DNA of 64,000 bases from Treponema porcinum (GCF_900167145.1 NZ_FUWG01000005.1:83236-147235); one strand, 5' to 3'; counted from the first letter of the stretch, positions 1 to 9,717 are shown. Notes: a model not told the origin generated them from the sequence alone. Program-made: numbers and translations.

Positions 1-1
1 C

Positions 2-910
2 AGCCTGTGCACAAAGCAGGAATTCCCTAAGTTAATAGAAAATAATGTTACGCCGCTGATTTTTGACAGCGAGATGATTCAGGCATATAACGAAGCCTGT
101 GCGCAAAAAAAAACAATGGAAAAACAGCCTGTATTCCTTGCAATAGACACGGGAATGGGAAGAATAGGCTGCCTTCCGGACGAAGCCGCCGCTGTTGCAC
201 AGGAAATAAGCGGGTGTTCTAACATTGCGCTTTCAGGCGTAATAACGCATTTTGCAGTTGCAGACAGCATTACAAAGGAAAACAGGTTATACACGGAAGA
301 ACAGTTCAGCCGTTTTATGAAGGCAGTTCATTCTATAGAAGCGGTGGGTATCAATCCGGGAATAAGAACGTGCGCAAATTCTGCCGCAGCAGTTTCATTA
401 CCGCAGATGCAGCTTGATATGGTGCGACCCGGAATTGTCATTTACGGATATTACCCGGATGCGGTAACGGAAAAGTATCTTGCGGAAAACGGAATAAACC
501 TTTCGCTAAAGCCGGTTATGCAGCTGGAAACTGAAGTTGCCGCAATCAGACGTTTTACGCCGGGACGTTCAGTTTCCTACGGCAGAACGTGGACAAGCAG
601 TACTGAAACAGACGTAGCAGTCCTTCCAATAGGATATGCAGACGGACTTTTAAGGCGGAACAGTCCGGGGCTTCTCGTAACAATAAACGGCAGACCGTAC
701 CCTGTAATCGGAAGAATTTGTATGGATCAGTGTATGGTAGACATCGGACTGAACAACCCGGACGTAAAACGCTGGGATAAAGCTATTATTTTTGGTTCGA
801 AAGAAAGTGGCGCTGTAATGGACGCGTCAGACATTGCAGAAATGACAGGCACTATTTCCTACGAAATAATGACGGCCGTATCAAAACGCGTACCCCGTAT
901 CATTCAGTAG
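2..910 (+). CDS. alr: Alanine racemase, 5' end outside window
   Basis: PLP-dependent alanine racemase, which interconverts L- and D-alanine for peptidoglycan in the cytoplasm. The reading frame is open to the window edge with no start codon, so the N-terminal part, including the PLP-binding lysine, lies upstream. Visible are the barrel segment with AIDTGMGRIG, the MVRPGIVIYG block, and the C-terminal beta domain with VSYGRTW, whose tyrosine is the expected second catalytic base, followed by LPIGYADGL and GRICMDQCMVD. About 302 residues remain of a family usually 360-380 long. Its 3' end overlaps the convergent folC gene by 11 bases. Identity is firm from these motifs; only the start is missing. 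Confidence 0.93.
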   Translation, partial: SLCTKQEFPKLIENNVTPLIFDSEMIQAYNEACAQKKTMEKQPVFLAIDTGMGRIGCLPDEAAAVAQEISGCSNIALSGVITHFAVADSITKENRLYTEEQFSRFMKAVHSIEAVGINPGIRTCANSAAAVSLPQMQLDMVRPGIVIYGYYPDAVTEKYLAENGINLSLKPVMQLETEVAAIRRFTPGRSVSYGRTWTSSTETDVAVLPIGYADGLLRRNSPGLLVTINGRPYPVIGRICMDQCMVDIGLNNPDVKRWDKAIIFGSKESGAVMDASDIAEMTGTISYEIMTAVSKRVPRIIQ

Positions 911-2246
911 CAGAATGAGAAAAAAATTCATTTACTTCCGCAAGCAGATAAAACGAGCCTGCAACAAGCAGAACAGCGCCGCTGTCTGATGCTTTTTCTA
1001 GCGCAGACTGAACTGCAAGAGAACAGTCCGTCTGAGCTTCAAACGTCATTTCGTTTTCGGAAAAGCAGCTGGCAACAGAAGAAATATCACTTGCACGGAC
1101 ATTTCCGGGGCGCGTTATTGTAATATTCCTGCATTTTCCTTTGAAAAGCGGCGCAATGTCCTTAATGTCCTTATCTGCCGCGCAGGCAAAAAGCAGGTCA
1201 AAGCTGCTGCAGGAAAATACGGAACAAAGCGTATTTACCGTGTAAAAAATACTGCTGACCGTATGCGCCCCGTCAAGCACAAGCGAACGGATACCACCGT
1301 AAAGAGAAGGAACATTCCGTATTTCAAAACGTCCCGGAAGAGATGCTTTCGAAAGCCCCTGTTCTATCTGGCTTACAGTTACGGACGGTACGGCGGTTTT
1401 CACTGCGACAGAAGCGGTCGCCGCATTCCACGCCTGTTCTTCACCGCAAAAACGCATTTTCGCCTCTACAGGAAAATCAAACTCATCACATTCAAATTTT
1501 ACCTGCATAAAACCTTCGCTTGTGTATAAAAAAGATAAATTATGTATGATATCGTATACATCTTTATATAAAGAATTGCATTTTTCAGCCTGTTTTTCAA
1601 ATACTTTCCCGGCTTCCGGATACCGCTGCCTTCCGACAACAACAGGAACTGACGGTTTTATAATGCCGGCTTTCTCCCCTGCAATTTTTTCTATCGTATC
1701 GCCAAGAAATTCAGTATGCTCGCGCTCTATAGTCATAATTACGCTTGCAAGAGGAAGAACGACATTCGTAGAATCAAGCCGTCCGCCAAGTCCTGTTTCA
1801 TACACCGCAAAATCAACGCCGGCAGTCCTGAAACACAAAAACGAATATACCGTAACAAGTTCAAACCAGGTAAACTGTCTTGCTCCAGGAAGCTCCTCTG
1901 CCGGAATGGAAGAAACGCACCTGTACAATTCGTCCGCCGCATCCTCATATACCTTGTCAGAAAAAAATCCATCCGCCGTTCCAATACGTTCCCGAAAATC
2001 AGAAATGTGCGGCGACATATAAAGTCCGCACGAATAACCTGCCTCATTTAAAATACAGGCAATCATCTTGGAAACAGAGCCCTTTCCTTTAGAACCGGCA
2101 ATATGAATGCACGGAACATCATTTTGGGGATTTCCCAATTTTCCGCACAAAAAACGCATTGACTCAAGCCAGAATATTCCCTTCTTCTGCTGCTTTTCAA
2201 AATTCAAATAGGAATCAAGCCAGTTCAAAAAATCAGATAGTTTCAT
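900..2246 (-). CDS. folC: Folylpolyglutamate / dihydrofolate synthase
   Basis: Mur-ligase family enzyme that adds glutamate to (dihydro)folates using ATP. The 448-residue protein has the FolC P-loop HIAGSKGKGSVSK at residues 48-60, the YETGLGGRLDSTN block, EREHTEFLG and EKAGIIKP, and LVLDGAHT at the start of the C-terminal domain. Length fits the family (about 420-450). It converges on alr, and no same-strand neighbour sits within 300 bases downstream inside the window. No clear Shine-Dalgarno precedes the ATG at 2246. Whether it also acts as dihydrofolate synthase cannot be decided from sequence alone. Confidence 0.93.
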   Translation of the reverse strand: MKLSDFLNWLDSYLNFEKQQKKGIFWLESMRFLCGKLGNPQNDVPCIHIAGSKGKGSVSKMIACILNEAGYSCGLYMSPHISDFRERIGTADGFFSDKVYEDAADELYRCVSSIPAEELPGARQFTWFELVTVYSFLCFRTAGVDFAVYETGLGGRLDSTNVVLPLASVIMTIEREHTEFLGDTIEKIAGEKAGIIKPSVPVVVGRQRYPEAGKVFEKQAEKCNSLYKDVYDIIHNLSFLYTSEGFMQVKFECDEFDFPVEAKMRFCGEEQAWNAATASVAVKTAVPSVTVSQIEQGLSKASLPGRFEIRNVPSLYGGIRSLVLDGAHTVSSIFYTVNTLCSVFSCSSFDLLFACAADKDIKDIAPLFKGKCRNITITRPGNVRASDISSVASCFSENEMTFEAQTDCSLAVQSALEKASDSGAVLLVAGSFYLLAEVNEFFSHSATE

Positions 2247-2424
2247 AGAAAAAAAATATACGCTTTATTTCTAAAAATGAAAACAGTTTTAATAAAAATA
2301 TATATTGAGAAATATAAAGAAAAGAGTTAAAATAAAACATTCACAAAAAGAAAAACGACTGCTCCGCACTTCTTTGTTCCAGCATTCAGACGGCAGTCCA
2401 CAAAACGAATAGGAAAAAAAAACG

Positions 2425-3414
2425 ATGAAGAAAATTTATCTGAAACGAGCATTTTTACTTACAGTTTCTGCTATTGCAGTACTGGGAATTTCTTGTGTAT
2501 CTGCACCTAAAAATTCAAACGCGGCTCAGGATGAACCTGCTGCAGAGAAAACAATAAAAGAACCAAAATCAATTACAGTGCAGAATACATCAAATCAGGC
2601 GGAAAAAAAGTTCAAGGAACATCTTGCTTCCATAGAACTTAAAGTTGTGTCCGCACCAAGTACAAAACGTACTGTATATTCAAAAGCAGCCTTTAAAGAG
2701 CCGTACGTTGTTTCCGTCACTGACGAAAACGGCGCAGTTGCAGACTTCAGCGTAACAGTTTCCTGGCCTGTTTCGCGCACAAACGATACGATTTCATACA
2801 GCACTACACAGCTTATAACAGATGCAGACGGAAAAATAACTTTCCTGCCGGAGCCGTCTGAAATAGCCGTAAAAGACAAAATATCATTCTATCCTACTCC
2901 GGTAAGTTCTTCGCCGTCTGTAGTACGGGCTGCATTCTCCGCAGGAACGCAGGCGCCGTTTGTAGTAAAATCAAGCGCAACTCAGTATCCGGGCGGAATT
3001 CTCTATGTATATGATTTTAATGAAAACGGACGTCCGACTACAAACAACTTTACGTTGCTGCAGGATCTTCGCAATGCAGGAATAAATGCTGGAAATGCAC
3101 CTGTAAGCGATACTTCCTACCTTAATAAAACAAATGCCGAAATTTACAATGCCTGCAAGGATATTGTAGGTAATGCTGCAAATTTCATGATTATCGGAAC
3201 ATTTAAATATGCAGAACCAGCAGTTGAAAATGAAAACGGTACAACTGTAACGCTCACGGCAGACATCACATGCCTGAACATGAAAGACGGTTCAACACTG
3301 TACAAAACAACGAAAACAGATTCTGCAACAGACAAAAACAAATGGAGCGCAGAGCAGCAATGCCGCTCTACTCTTGCGGAAAAAGTTGCCGATGCAGTCA
3401 TCTACGGAATGTAA
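2425..3414 (+). CDS. Lipoprotein, possibly LpoB/CsgG-like C-terminus
   Basis: The protein (329 residues) begins with a lipoprotein signal peptide: basic MKKIYLKR, a hydrophobic stretch, and a lipobox-like LGISC with Cys at residue 24, so it is probably lipid-anchored in the envelope. Residues 30-65 are polar and linker-like. The C-terminal third (from about residue 195) has an alternating pattern, NFMIIGTF followed by LTADITCLNMKDGS, that recalls LpoB/CsgG-type periplasmic domains. That resemblance is inference; no function is assigned. An AGGA-type ribosome site lies before the ATG. It is followed 40 bases later by thrC, probably only by proximity. Confidence 0.75.
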   Translation: MKKIYLKRAFLLTVSAIAVLGISCVSAPKNSNAAQDEPAAEKTIKEPKSITVQNTSNQAEKKFKEHLASIELKVVSAPSTKRTVYSKAAFKEPYVVSVTDENGAVADFSVTVSWPVSRTNDTISYSTTQLITDADGKITFLPEPSEIAVKDKISFYPTPVSSSPSVVRAAFSAGTQAPFVVKSSATQYPGGILYVYDFNENGRPTTNNFTLLQDLRNAGINAGNAPVSDTSYLNKTNAEIYNACKDIVGNAANFMIIGTFKYAEPAVENENGTTVTLTADITCLNMKDGSTLYKTTKTDSATDKNKWSAEQQCRSTLAEKVADAVIYGM

Positions 3415-3454
3415 AACGCTTTTTAGATTATAGTCTAAGTTATAGAAGGAAATT

Positions 3455-4873
3455 ATGATTTACACAGATACACGTGATTCAAAAGTACAGGCAGACTTCA
3501 GGACTGCCGTAATGAGCGGAATGAATGCAGAAACCGGCGGACTATATATTCCCGTTGCATTTCCAAAATTAGAACCGTCTTTTATAAACAAAAATCCAGA
3601 ACCGTCTTTCAGGGACATTGCCTTTACAATGGCAAAACCGTATGTTGAAGGGGAAATTCCTGATGATGATTTGATGGAGATTATTCAGGACGCATATCCT
3701 TTTACACCGAAAGTCGTTCCCGTTGACAACACATCATACGTTCTTGAACTGTTCCACGGTCCGACCTGTGCATTCAAGGATTTTGGCGCTCGTTTTATGG
3801 CACGCGTTATGTCATATTTCAACAGAAGCGAAAACGGCACTCTTCACATTCTGGTTGCAACATCCGGAGATACAGGAAGCGCCGTCGGAAGTGCCTTCCA
3901 TAACGTACCGGGACTTGACGTTACAATCCTGTATCCGGAAGGAAAAATCAGCGAAATTCAGGAAAAGCAGCTTTCTACGTTTACAGGAAATGTGCGTGCG
4001 CTCAAAGTAAAGGGAACGTTCGACGACTGCCAGAAACTTGTAAAAACGGCATTTACAGATGAAGAACTGCGAAAAGAATTCCGCCTTTCTTCTGCAAATT
4101 CCATCAACATTTCACGACTTCTTCCGCAGAGTTTCTACTATATGTACTCTTCGCTCGTCGTAAAAAACAGAGCGCCTCTTGACAGTAAAATTGAAAAACC
4201 GTCCATCATAACGATTGTTCCGTCAGGAAACTTCGGAAACCTTACGTCAGGTCTTATTGCAAAGGAAATGGGTGCACCTATCCGCGGTTTTGTAGCGGCA
4301 ACAAATACAAACCGCACTATCCCGGACTGGATTGCAACAGGTGACTATACGGCGCGTGCTTCGGTAGAAACGTATGCAAACGCAATGGACGTAGGCGCAC
4401 CGAGCAATTACGAACGCATAAAAGCAATGTATACATTAGAGCAGGTGCGCAGTATGTTCGCATCTTACTGGCTTGATAACGACGGCATAAAAGATGCTAT
4501 AAACAGCTGCAACACGCGAACAGGCTATGTAATTGATCCGCACGGAGCTATCGGCTGGAAAGCCTGGGATGACATCAGAGGCGGCGCAATGGATGCTCTT
4601 GTAAACGGTCAGAAGAATGATTTTACAAAACCTGGACTTACACCGAACGCTCCTGAATGGGCAAATGAAATCGTACAGAAGAATGCCGTAGGTATAATCC
4701 TTGAAACTGCCCATCCGGCAAAATTCGGTTCTATCGTAAAAGATTCTATAGGAAGAGAACCGGCAATTCCGCAGCGCCTTCAGGACGTTATGGCTCTGCC
4801 AGACAGGGCTGTTCCGATTGAAAACAATTACGAACTGTTCAAGGACTGGCTGAAAGCAAATCTTTCAAAATAA
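3455..4873 (+). CDS. thrC: Threonine synthase
   Basis: PLP enzyme converting O-phospho-L-homoserine to threonine in the cytoplasm. The 472-residue protein starts MIYTDTRDSK and has the PLP-lysine segment HGPTCAFKDFGARF with Lys at residue 108. ATSGDTGSAVG (phosphate and substrate binding) and IVPSGNFGNLTSG follow. Length and motifs match the longer bacterial threonine synthases (E. coli type). AAGGA lies 5 bases before the ATG. No other threonine-pathway gene is adjacent. It ends in a strong bidirectional terminator shared with the convergent purine permease gene. Confidence 0.95.
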   Translation: MIYTDTRDSKVQADFRTAVMSGMNAETGGLYIPVAFPKLEPSFINKNPEPSFRDIAFTMAKPYVEGEIPDDDLMEIIQDAYPFTPKVVPVDNTSYVLELFHGPTCAFKDFGARFMARVMSYFNRSENGTLHILVATSGDTGSAVGSAFHNVPGLDVTILYPEGKISEIQEKQLSTFTGNVRALKVKGTFDDCQKLVKTAFTDEELRKEFRLSSANSINISRLLPQSFYYMYSSLVVKNRAPLDSKIEKPSIITIVPSGNFGNLTSGLIAKEMGAPIRGFVAATNTNRTIPDWIATGDYTARASVETYANAMDVGAPSNYERIKAMYTLEQVRSMFASYWLDNDGIKDAINSCNTRTGYVIDPHGAIGWKAWDDIRGGAMDALVNGQKNDFTKPGLTPNAPEWANEIVQKNAVGIILETAHPAKFGSIVKDSIGREPAIPQRLQDVMALPDRAVPIENNYELFKDWLKANLSK

Positions 4874-4911
4874 ACATCCCGGAACAGAAAAGGCATTTTT
4901 TCGCCCTTTCG

Positions 4912-4968
4912 TAAAAAAAACTGCTTCCTGTCTTGAAAAAAAACATTTCAGGAAGCAGTTTTTTTTTT
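4912..4968. terminator. Bidirectional rho-independent terminator
   Basis: A 10-bp perfect stem (CTGCTTCCTG at 4921-4930 pairing with 4949-4958) is flanked by an A-run on the left and a run of ten T on the right, so it can stop transcription in both directions. It lies between the convergent thrC and purine permease genes. Confidence 0.9.
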
Positions 4969-4977
4969 AGAACGCAA

Positions 4978-6285
4978 TTATTTTGTATACGCTTCAAAAA
5001 CAATATCAAAGATAAATACAGCCGCAAGAATCCACGTAACAATATTCACGTCTTTTGCCTTCTTTCCTACAAGCTTGCACAGTGCATAGGAAATAATACC
5101 CCACGCAATGCCTTTTGAAATAGAATAGGAGAACGGCATTACCATAATCGTAACAAACGCAGGAATTCCCTCTGTTGCATCTGAAAAATCTATTGCAGTT
5201 ATAGACTTCATCATCATAAATCCTACAAAAATAAGCGCAGGGGCTGTAGCAGCCGCAGGTACAAGCGCAAACAAAGGAGTAAAGAACAATGCAATCAGAA
5301 ACAGGAATGCCGTAACGACAGAAGCCAGTCCTGTACGCGCACCGACAGCAACACCAGAGGTAGACTCAACGAATGAAGTAACTGTAGAAGTACCAAGACA
5401 GGCACCAGCAACAGTTCCAAGCGCATCAGAAAGAAGCGCGCCTTTTGCATTTCTGATATTTCCTTTTTCATCTTTCAGATTGCCCTGCTCTGCAATTCCC
5501 ATCAAAGTTCCAAGTGTATCAAACAAATCCGTAAAAAGGAATGTAAAAAGCACGATTACAAACTTTAAAGAAAGAATGTTTTTCCATTCAAAGCAGAACA
5601 GATATGGTGCGGCAGGAATTGAAATAGGAGAAAAATTCTCAGGAACTTTCGTAATGCCAAACGGAATTCCAATGAGCGTCGTAACGGCTATTGAAATGAG
5701 AATAGAACCTGGAACTTTCATAATATACAGAACAATAGTAATCATAAGACCGATTACCGCAACAATAGCCGTTCTGTGTGACATATCAAAATTGACAAAT
5801 CCGATAAGAGTTCCTGTATCATTGCTTACTATACCGGCATTTGCAAGACCGATTATTGTAATAAACAAACCTATTCCGACAGCAACAGCTTTTTTCAATC
5901 CTGCCGGAATTGAATTGATAATCGCTTCACGAATCCCAAAAAATGAAAGAAGAATAAAAATCAAGCCTTCTGCAAAAACAGCGGTCAGCGCAAATTGCCA
6001 CGTACAGTTCATTGCCATAACGACCGTGTAAGTAAAAAATGCATTCAATCCGAGTCCCGGAGCAAGTGCAACAGGCAGATTTGCAAGGAACGCCATAACA
6101 AGCGTTGCAAATGCCGCAGACACAGCCGTTGCTGTAAATACAGAATTGAAAGCCATTCCCGACTCACTAAGGATTCCAGGATTTACCGCGAGAATGTATG
6201 CCATTGCAAGGAAAGTCGTAATACCTCCGATTATTTCCCTGCTGATGGTAGAACCATTCTCCTTAATCTTAAAAAATTTTTCCAT
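4978..6285 (-). CDS. NCS2-type purine permease (AzgA/PbuG-like)
   Basis: Inner-membrane nucleobase:cation symporter, likely for hypoxanthine, guanine or adenine. The 435-residue protein carries MEKFFKIKENGSTISREI, the typical start of the AzgA/PbuG branch, then about 12-14 hydrophobic segments. TFLAMAYILAVNP lies in the first helix, and LFTDLFDTLGTLMGIAEQ and TSTVTSFVESTSGVAVGARTG are the substrate-site motifs of the family. I chose the ATG at 6285 because AGGAGG lies 9 bases upstream; an in-frame start 16 codons earlier has no such site. A TATAAT lies at 6322-6327 on this strand. The exact purine cannot be read from sequence. Confidence 0.88.
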   Translation of the reverse strand: MEKFFKIKENGSTISREIIGGITTFLAMAYILAVNPGILSESGMAFNSVFTATAVSAAFATLVMAFLANLPVALAPGLGLNAFFTYTVVMAMNCTWQFALTAVFAEGLIFILLSFFGIREAIINSIPAGLKKAVAVGIGLFITIIGLANAGIVSNDTGTLIGFVNFDMSHRTAIVAVIGLMITIVLYIMKVPGSILISIAVTTLIGIPFGITKVPENFSPISIPAAPYLFCFEWKNILSLKFVIVLFTFLFTDLFDTLGTLMGIAEQGNLKDEKGNIRNAKGALLSDALGTVAGACLGTSTVTSFVESTSGVAVGARTGLASVVTAFLFLIALFFTPLFALVPAAATAPALIFVGFMMMKSITAIDFSDATEGIPAFVTIMVMPFSYSISKGIAWGIISYALCKLVGKKAKDVNIVTWILAAVFIFDIVFEAYTK

Positions 6286-6465
6286 TTTTATATTCCTCCT
6301 AACAGAATAAAAAACGCTATTATTATAGCACAATTAAGAAAAAACAGTAGAAATTTAGTGATTTTTTACGACTAAAAAAGATAACAAAAACGAGTGTATG
6401 TCAAAATACAAAAATAAAAAAGATGGATATTTATAGATAAATCTAGTGAAAATGAAAAAAGTGTT

Positions 6466-6497
6466 AAAAAATACCTATTAAAAAATAGGTATTTTTG
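6466..6497 (-). terminator. Terminator after tRNA-Gly
   Basis: A 12-13 bp stem (AATACCTATT pairing with AATAGGTATT, loop of A/T) runs straight into a T-run on the minus strand. It lies 67 bases downstream of the tRNA-Gly gene, so it most likely ends that transcript. Confidence 0.7.
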
Positions 6498-6563
6498 AGT
6501 GTTTTTTTTGTTTCGCAGAAGTTCTTAAACCCTTATAATATACAGAAATATATATACAATAAA

Positions 6564-6635
6564 AGCGGCAGAAGGGAGTCGAACCCTCGTCTTCAGCTTG
6601 GAAGGCTGAGATAATAGCCGTTATATGACTGCCGC
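6564..6635 (-). tRNA. tRNA-Gly (anticodon UCC)
   Basis: On the minus strand the acceptor GCGGCAG pairs with CTGCCGC. The anticodon stem TCAGC/GCTGA encloses the loop CTTCCAA (anticodon TCC), and the T arm contains GGTTCGACTCC. Length is 72 bases and CCA is not encoded. It lies downstream of dnaB on the same strand, followed by a terminator. Confidence 0.95.
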
Positions 6636-6717
6636 AAGTGATGTAATCATATTACTAAAAAAGAATATTTTAGTCAATAGGGATTACAGTCAATTTTGCA
6701 ATTTGTTTGAATTTTTT

Positions 6718-8043
6718 TTAATTTTCCGCAGCTCTGTTTTCAAACTTTGTATAAGACGGAAGGAACATCATCTCGACCTCACCTGTTGCGCCGTTACGCT
6801 GTTTAGCAACTATGCACTTAGCCTCCTGAACAGGATTTTTTTCTTCAACAATTTTTCTGTCACGATGCAGGAAAAGAACTACGTCTGCATCCTGCTCTAT
6901 AGAACCAGAACCGCGAAGCTGCGCAAGATTCGGCTCCTGCCCTTCTGCATCACGCGCAACCTGACAAAGTGCAACAATAGGAATTTCAAGTTCACGGGCA
7001 AGAGCCTTAAGGGATTTTGAAATTTCCGACTGCGATTCGTAAACAGGTGCATTAGGATTTTCCGTAGAAATCAGACCGATATAATCTATAAAAATAATCT
7101 GAACTCCCTGATTGACTTTCATACGGCGTGCCATCGAACGTAAGTCAAGCAGCTGCATATTAGGAGTATCAACTATATACAGAGGCGCATTGTAGCATTT
7201 TCCGGCAGCATCCTGAAGTTTCTGAAAATCAGCCGTACTAAGCATACCGGAACGGATTTTTCCGCTGGGAACGCGCGAAACTTGAGAAAGAAGCCTCTGA
7301 CCGATAGACTGATATGACATTTCAAGAGAGAAAAATCCGCACGGAATACGTTTGTCAATGGCAATAGTTTCCATCATAGAAAGGGCAAACGCTGTCTTTC
7401 CGATTGACGGACGTGCGCCGATAATAATCATCTCTGACTTCTGAAAACCGCTTGTCATCGTGTCCAGACGCGCAATTCCGGACGGAATTCCTGTAAGTTC
7501 ATTCTTTTTCTGATAGTTTTTCTCGATAATTTCAATTGTCCGGGAAACAATTTCTGTCATCCCGTGAACATGAGTCGTTTCATTCCTGTCTGAAAGCGTA
7601 AAAATCTTTTTTTCGGCTTCTTCCAGAAGAATTTTACTGTTATTAGACTTGTCAAAGGAAGATGCCTTAAGTTCCGCAGACATTTTTATTAAATCACGGC
7701 GCGTTGCACAGTCAAGAATAATATCAACGTAATAGTTTATGTTTGCAGCAGTCGGAACTGTATCCGTAAGACCTGCAATATACGCAGTTCCGCCAGCCTG
7801 TTCAAGTTTTCCTGTTTTTGAAAGTTCGTTTATAAGAACGAGCGTATCGCCGTGTACATTCTGCTTGAAGAGAGAAATCATCGCCTCATAGATTACCTGA
7901 TTTTGAAATGAATAAAATCTGTCCGAATGGAGCAAAGTTACAACATCAGACAGGGCATTCCAGTCAATAAGAAGCGCTCCGAGCGCAGCCTGTTCCGCAT
8001 CTAGATTGTGCGGCGGAACTTTATCCTTCAAATCAATATCCAT
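6718..8043 (-). CDS. dnaB: Replicative DNA helicase DnaB
   Basis: Hexameric 5'-3' helicase that unwinds DNA at the replication fork. The 441-residue protein has the DnaB N-terminal domain beginning VPPHNLDAEQAALGALL. The RecA-like core has Walker A GARPSIGKTAFAL, GFFSLEMS, IIFIDYIGLI (Walker B), LCQVARDAEG and QLRGSGSIEQDADVV. No intein is present. Length fits the family (about 440-470). It follows the rpsF-ssb-rpsR-rplI genes on the same strand, a common arrangement, but a hairpin at 8134-8170 lies between, so it may have its own transcript. Confidence 0.97.
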   Translation of the reverse strand: MDIDLKDKVPPHNLDAEQAALGALLIDWNALSDVVTLLHSDRFYSFQNQVIYEAMISLFKQNVHGDTLVLINELSKTGKLEQAGGTAYIAGLTDTVPTAANINYYVDIILDCATRRDLIKMSAELKASSFDKSNNSKILLEEAEKKIFTLSDRNETTHVHGMTEIVSRTIEIIEKNYQKKNELTGIPSGIARLDTMTSGFQKSEMIIIGARPSIGKTAFALSMMETIAIDKRIPCGFFSLEMSYQSIGQRLLSQVSRVPSGKIRSGMLSTADFQKLQDAAGKCYNAPLYIVDTPNMQLLDLRSMARRMKVNQGVQIIFIDYIGLISTENPNAPVYESQSEISKSLKALARELEIPIVALCQVARDAEGQEPNLAQLRGSGSIEQDADVVLFLHRDRKIVEEKNPVQEAKCIVAKQRNGATGEVEMMFLPSYTKFENRAAEN

Positions 8044-8133
8044 TTTTTTCTCCCAAAAGACAAATTAAGAAAAGATAATCACATTATATAAACAGGTTAT
8101 CCACAAAAACGTACGCCCTTTTAAAGACAACAA

Positions 8134-8170
8134 AGGCGACAGACCGCAAGCGTTCCGTCGCCTCTTTTTT
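8134..8170. terminator. Hairpin between rplI and dnaB
   Basis: AGGCGAC (8134-8140) pairs with GTCGCCT (8157-8163), and the inner bases continue the stem with two mismatches around an AA turn. The T-run is strong on the plus side (CTTTTTT) and weaker on the minus side (TTTGTTGTCTTT). It probably weakens or stops minus-strand readthrough from rplI into dnaB. Confidence 0.6.
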
Positions 8171-8245
8171 ATATGAAGAAAATCACCCTTCAGCCGCATT
8201 ATACCGCCGGAAGGTAAAATTCTCCGCACGAATGAAAAAAACTGA

Positions 8246-8776
8246 TTACTCAGCCTTTTCTTCTGCAGGAGCTTCTTTTTCTTCAGCTTTTTTAGGTTCT
8301 TCTTTAGGCTGTTCTGAAGACCCCTTTTCTTCCTGCGGTTTTACAGAAATTGAAATTTCTGCAACCTGTGCTTCATACAACTTGATAGTTGCATGATAGT
8401 TACCTACAGTTTTGATTGCAAGACCAGGAAGTTCAATGCGCTTGCGCTCGATTTCAAAGCCCTGTTTTGCAAGTACGTCTGCAATAACAGCCGTAGTAAC
8501 AGCACCGTAAAGCTTACCGTTTGCACCAGCCGGCATAACAACCTCAAATGATGCACCTTCAAGTTTTTCCTTAAGTGTTCTTGCATTCTGACGCTTAATT
8601 TCCTTACGTGCCTCAATTTCAGCTTTTCTTGCTTCGAACATAGCAGCTGTTGTTTCATTAAACGGAACAACAAGATTACGCGGAAGAAGGTAGTTGCGTG
8701 CATAACCTGTAGCAACGTTCTTTACGTCGCCTTCTTCACCAAGATGTTTTACGTCAACATTAAGAATGACTTTCAT
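8246..8776 (-). CDS. rplI: 50S ribosomal protein L9
   Basis: Large-subunit protein that binds 23S rRNA. It begins MKVILNVDVKHLGEEGDVKN and continues GYARNYLLPRNLV, the L9 signature. A long central helix rich in Arg/Lys/Glu and a C-terminal domain with GKLYGAVTTAVIAD follow. At 176 residues it is about 28 longer than the usual 148; the extra tail is made almost only of Glu, Lys, Ala and Pro and is probably disordered. An AGGAG ribosome site precedes the ATG. It is the last gene of the rpsF-ssb-rpsR-rplI set. Confidence 0.96.
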   Translation of the reverse strand: MKVILNVDVKHLGEEGDVKNVATGYARNYLLPRNLVVPFNETTAAMFEARKAEIEARKEIKRQNARTLKEKLEGASFEVVMPAGANGKLYGAVTTAVIADVLAKQGFEIERKRIELPGLAIKTVGNYHATIKLYEAQVAEISISVKPQEEKGSSEQPKEEPKKAEEKEAPAEEKAE

Positions 8777-8851
8777 TTTTCAAGCTCCTCTTGAATTATT
8801 CAGCTGCGTTACCAGGAGTTGGATCGCAGCCGTTTTTTTTAGAATACAGTA

Positions 8852-9184
8852 TTAGTCAGCAACAAACGGCAGAAGGCAGATTGCACGTGCGCGTTTGATT
8901 GCACCGGCAAGTTCTCTCTGATGCTTTGCACAGGTACCTGTAATGCGGCGCGGAAGAATCTTACCGCGCTCTGTAGTAAAGCGGCGAAGACCGTCAGAAT
9001 CTTTATAGTCAATCTTTGCCTTGTTTGCACAGAAACGGCATACCTTCTTGCGAAAGTATGTCTTGCTCTTTGCACGACCGCCGTCGCGGCCGTCATCATC
9101 ACGACCGTCAGATTCTACAGCAGCATTCTGCTGAACTGCATCTTTTTCTTCAAAATTTTCAATATCTTTTGCTTCGTCAGACAT
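8852..9184 (-). CDS. rpsR: 30S ribosomal protein S18
   Basis: Small-subunit protein that pairs with S6 on the platform of the 30S subunit. The conserved part starts near residue 42 with [10 protein letters not shown] and runs through [32 protein letters not shown] to the end. The family is usually 70-80 residues; here an acidic, low-complexity N-terminal extension of about 40 residues (many Asp, Glu, Gly) is present. CRFC and GTCAKH retain cysteines typical of the zinc-containing form. It lies 21 bases after ssb. Confidence 0.95.
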   Translation of the reverse strand: MSDEAKDIENFEEKDAVQQNAAVESDGRDDDGRDGGRAKSKTYFRKKVCRFCANKAKIDYKDSDGLRRFTTERGKILPRRITGTCAKHQRELAGAIKRARAICLLPFVAD

Positions 9185-9205
9185 AAATTACTCCAAATGT
9201 ATAAT

Positions 9206-9697
9206 TTAGAACGGAATATCTTCAGGAAAATCACTTCCGGAACTACCGTACGGGTCACTTCCGTATCCTGGCATTGAAGCCGGAGTCTGGTTAGGAATGG
9301 CAGCTCTTGGCTGGAATCCGCCTGATGCACCCCCGGTCACAGGACCGCCATCAGATTTTCCGCCCAAAAGCTGGACATTATTTGCAACGATAGAAACTTT
9401 ACTGAATTTCTGACCGTCTTTTTCCCATCTGTCCTGCTTCAAATAACCGTCAACGCAGATCTGCTTGCCTTTCGTAAGATAAGGCTTAAGGTTTTCTGCT
9501 GTTTTTCCCCAAATCGTTACGTCAAAAAAGTTTGCTTCTTCAACGTACTGCTCGCCACTTTTGTGGCTTCGGTTTACGGCGATGCTCACATTAGCTCTTG
9601 CCTGGCCGTTTCCTACATAGCCGAAGGAACGTTCGTCAGCTCCTAAGTCGCGAGTAATTCTACCAATCAGAACTACGTGATTTAAATCATTCGCCAT
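9206..9697 (-). CDS. ssb: Single-stranded DNA-binding protein
   Basis: Binds and protects single-stranded DNA and recruits repair and replication proteins. The OB fold occupies residues 1-115 (NHVVLIGRITRDLG, FFDVTIWGKTAENLKPYLTKGKQICVDGYL). A Gly/Pro/Ser linker and the acidic hydrophobic tip DFPEDIPF, the partner-docking tail, follow. The 163-residue length is standard. It lies between rpsF and rpsR, the classic arrangement, so it is co-expressed with ribosomal proteins. Confidence 0.97.
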   Translation of the reverse strand: MANDLNHVVLIGRITRDLGADERSFGYVGNGQARANVSIAVNRSHKSGEQYVEEANFFDVTIWGKTAENLKPYLTKGKQICVDGYLKQDRWEKDGQKFSKVSIVANNVQLLGGKSDGGPVTGGASGGFQPRAAIPNQTPASMPGYGSDPYGSSGSDFPEDIPF

Positions 9698-9717
9698 ATA
9701 TCACCTCTGTAAATCGT

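Noticed and set aside
6286..6465. Possible purine riboswitch before the permease gene
   Set aside because: I looked for the paired stems and conserved loops of the guanine/adenine riboswitch and did not see them; only a TATAAT and A/T-rich sequence are present.
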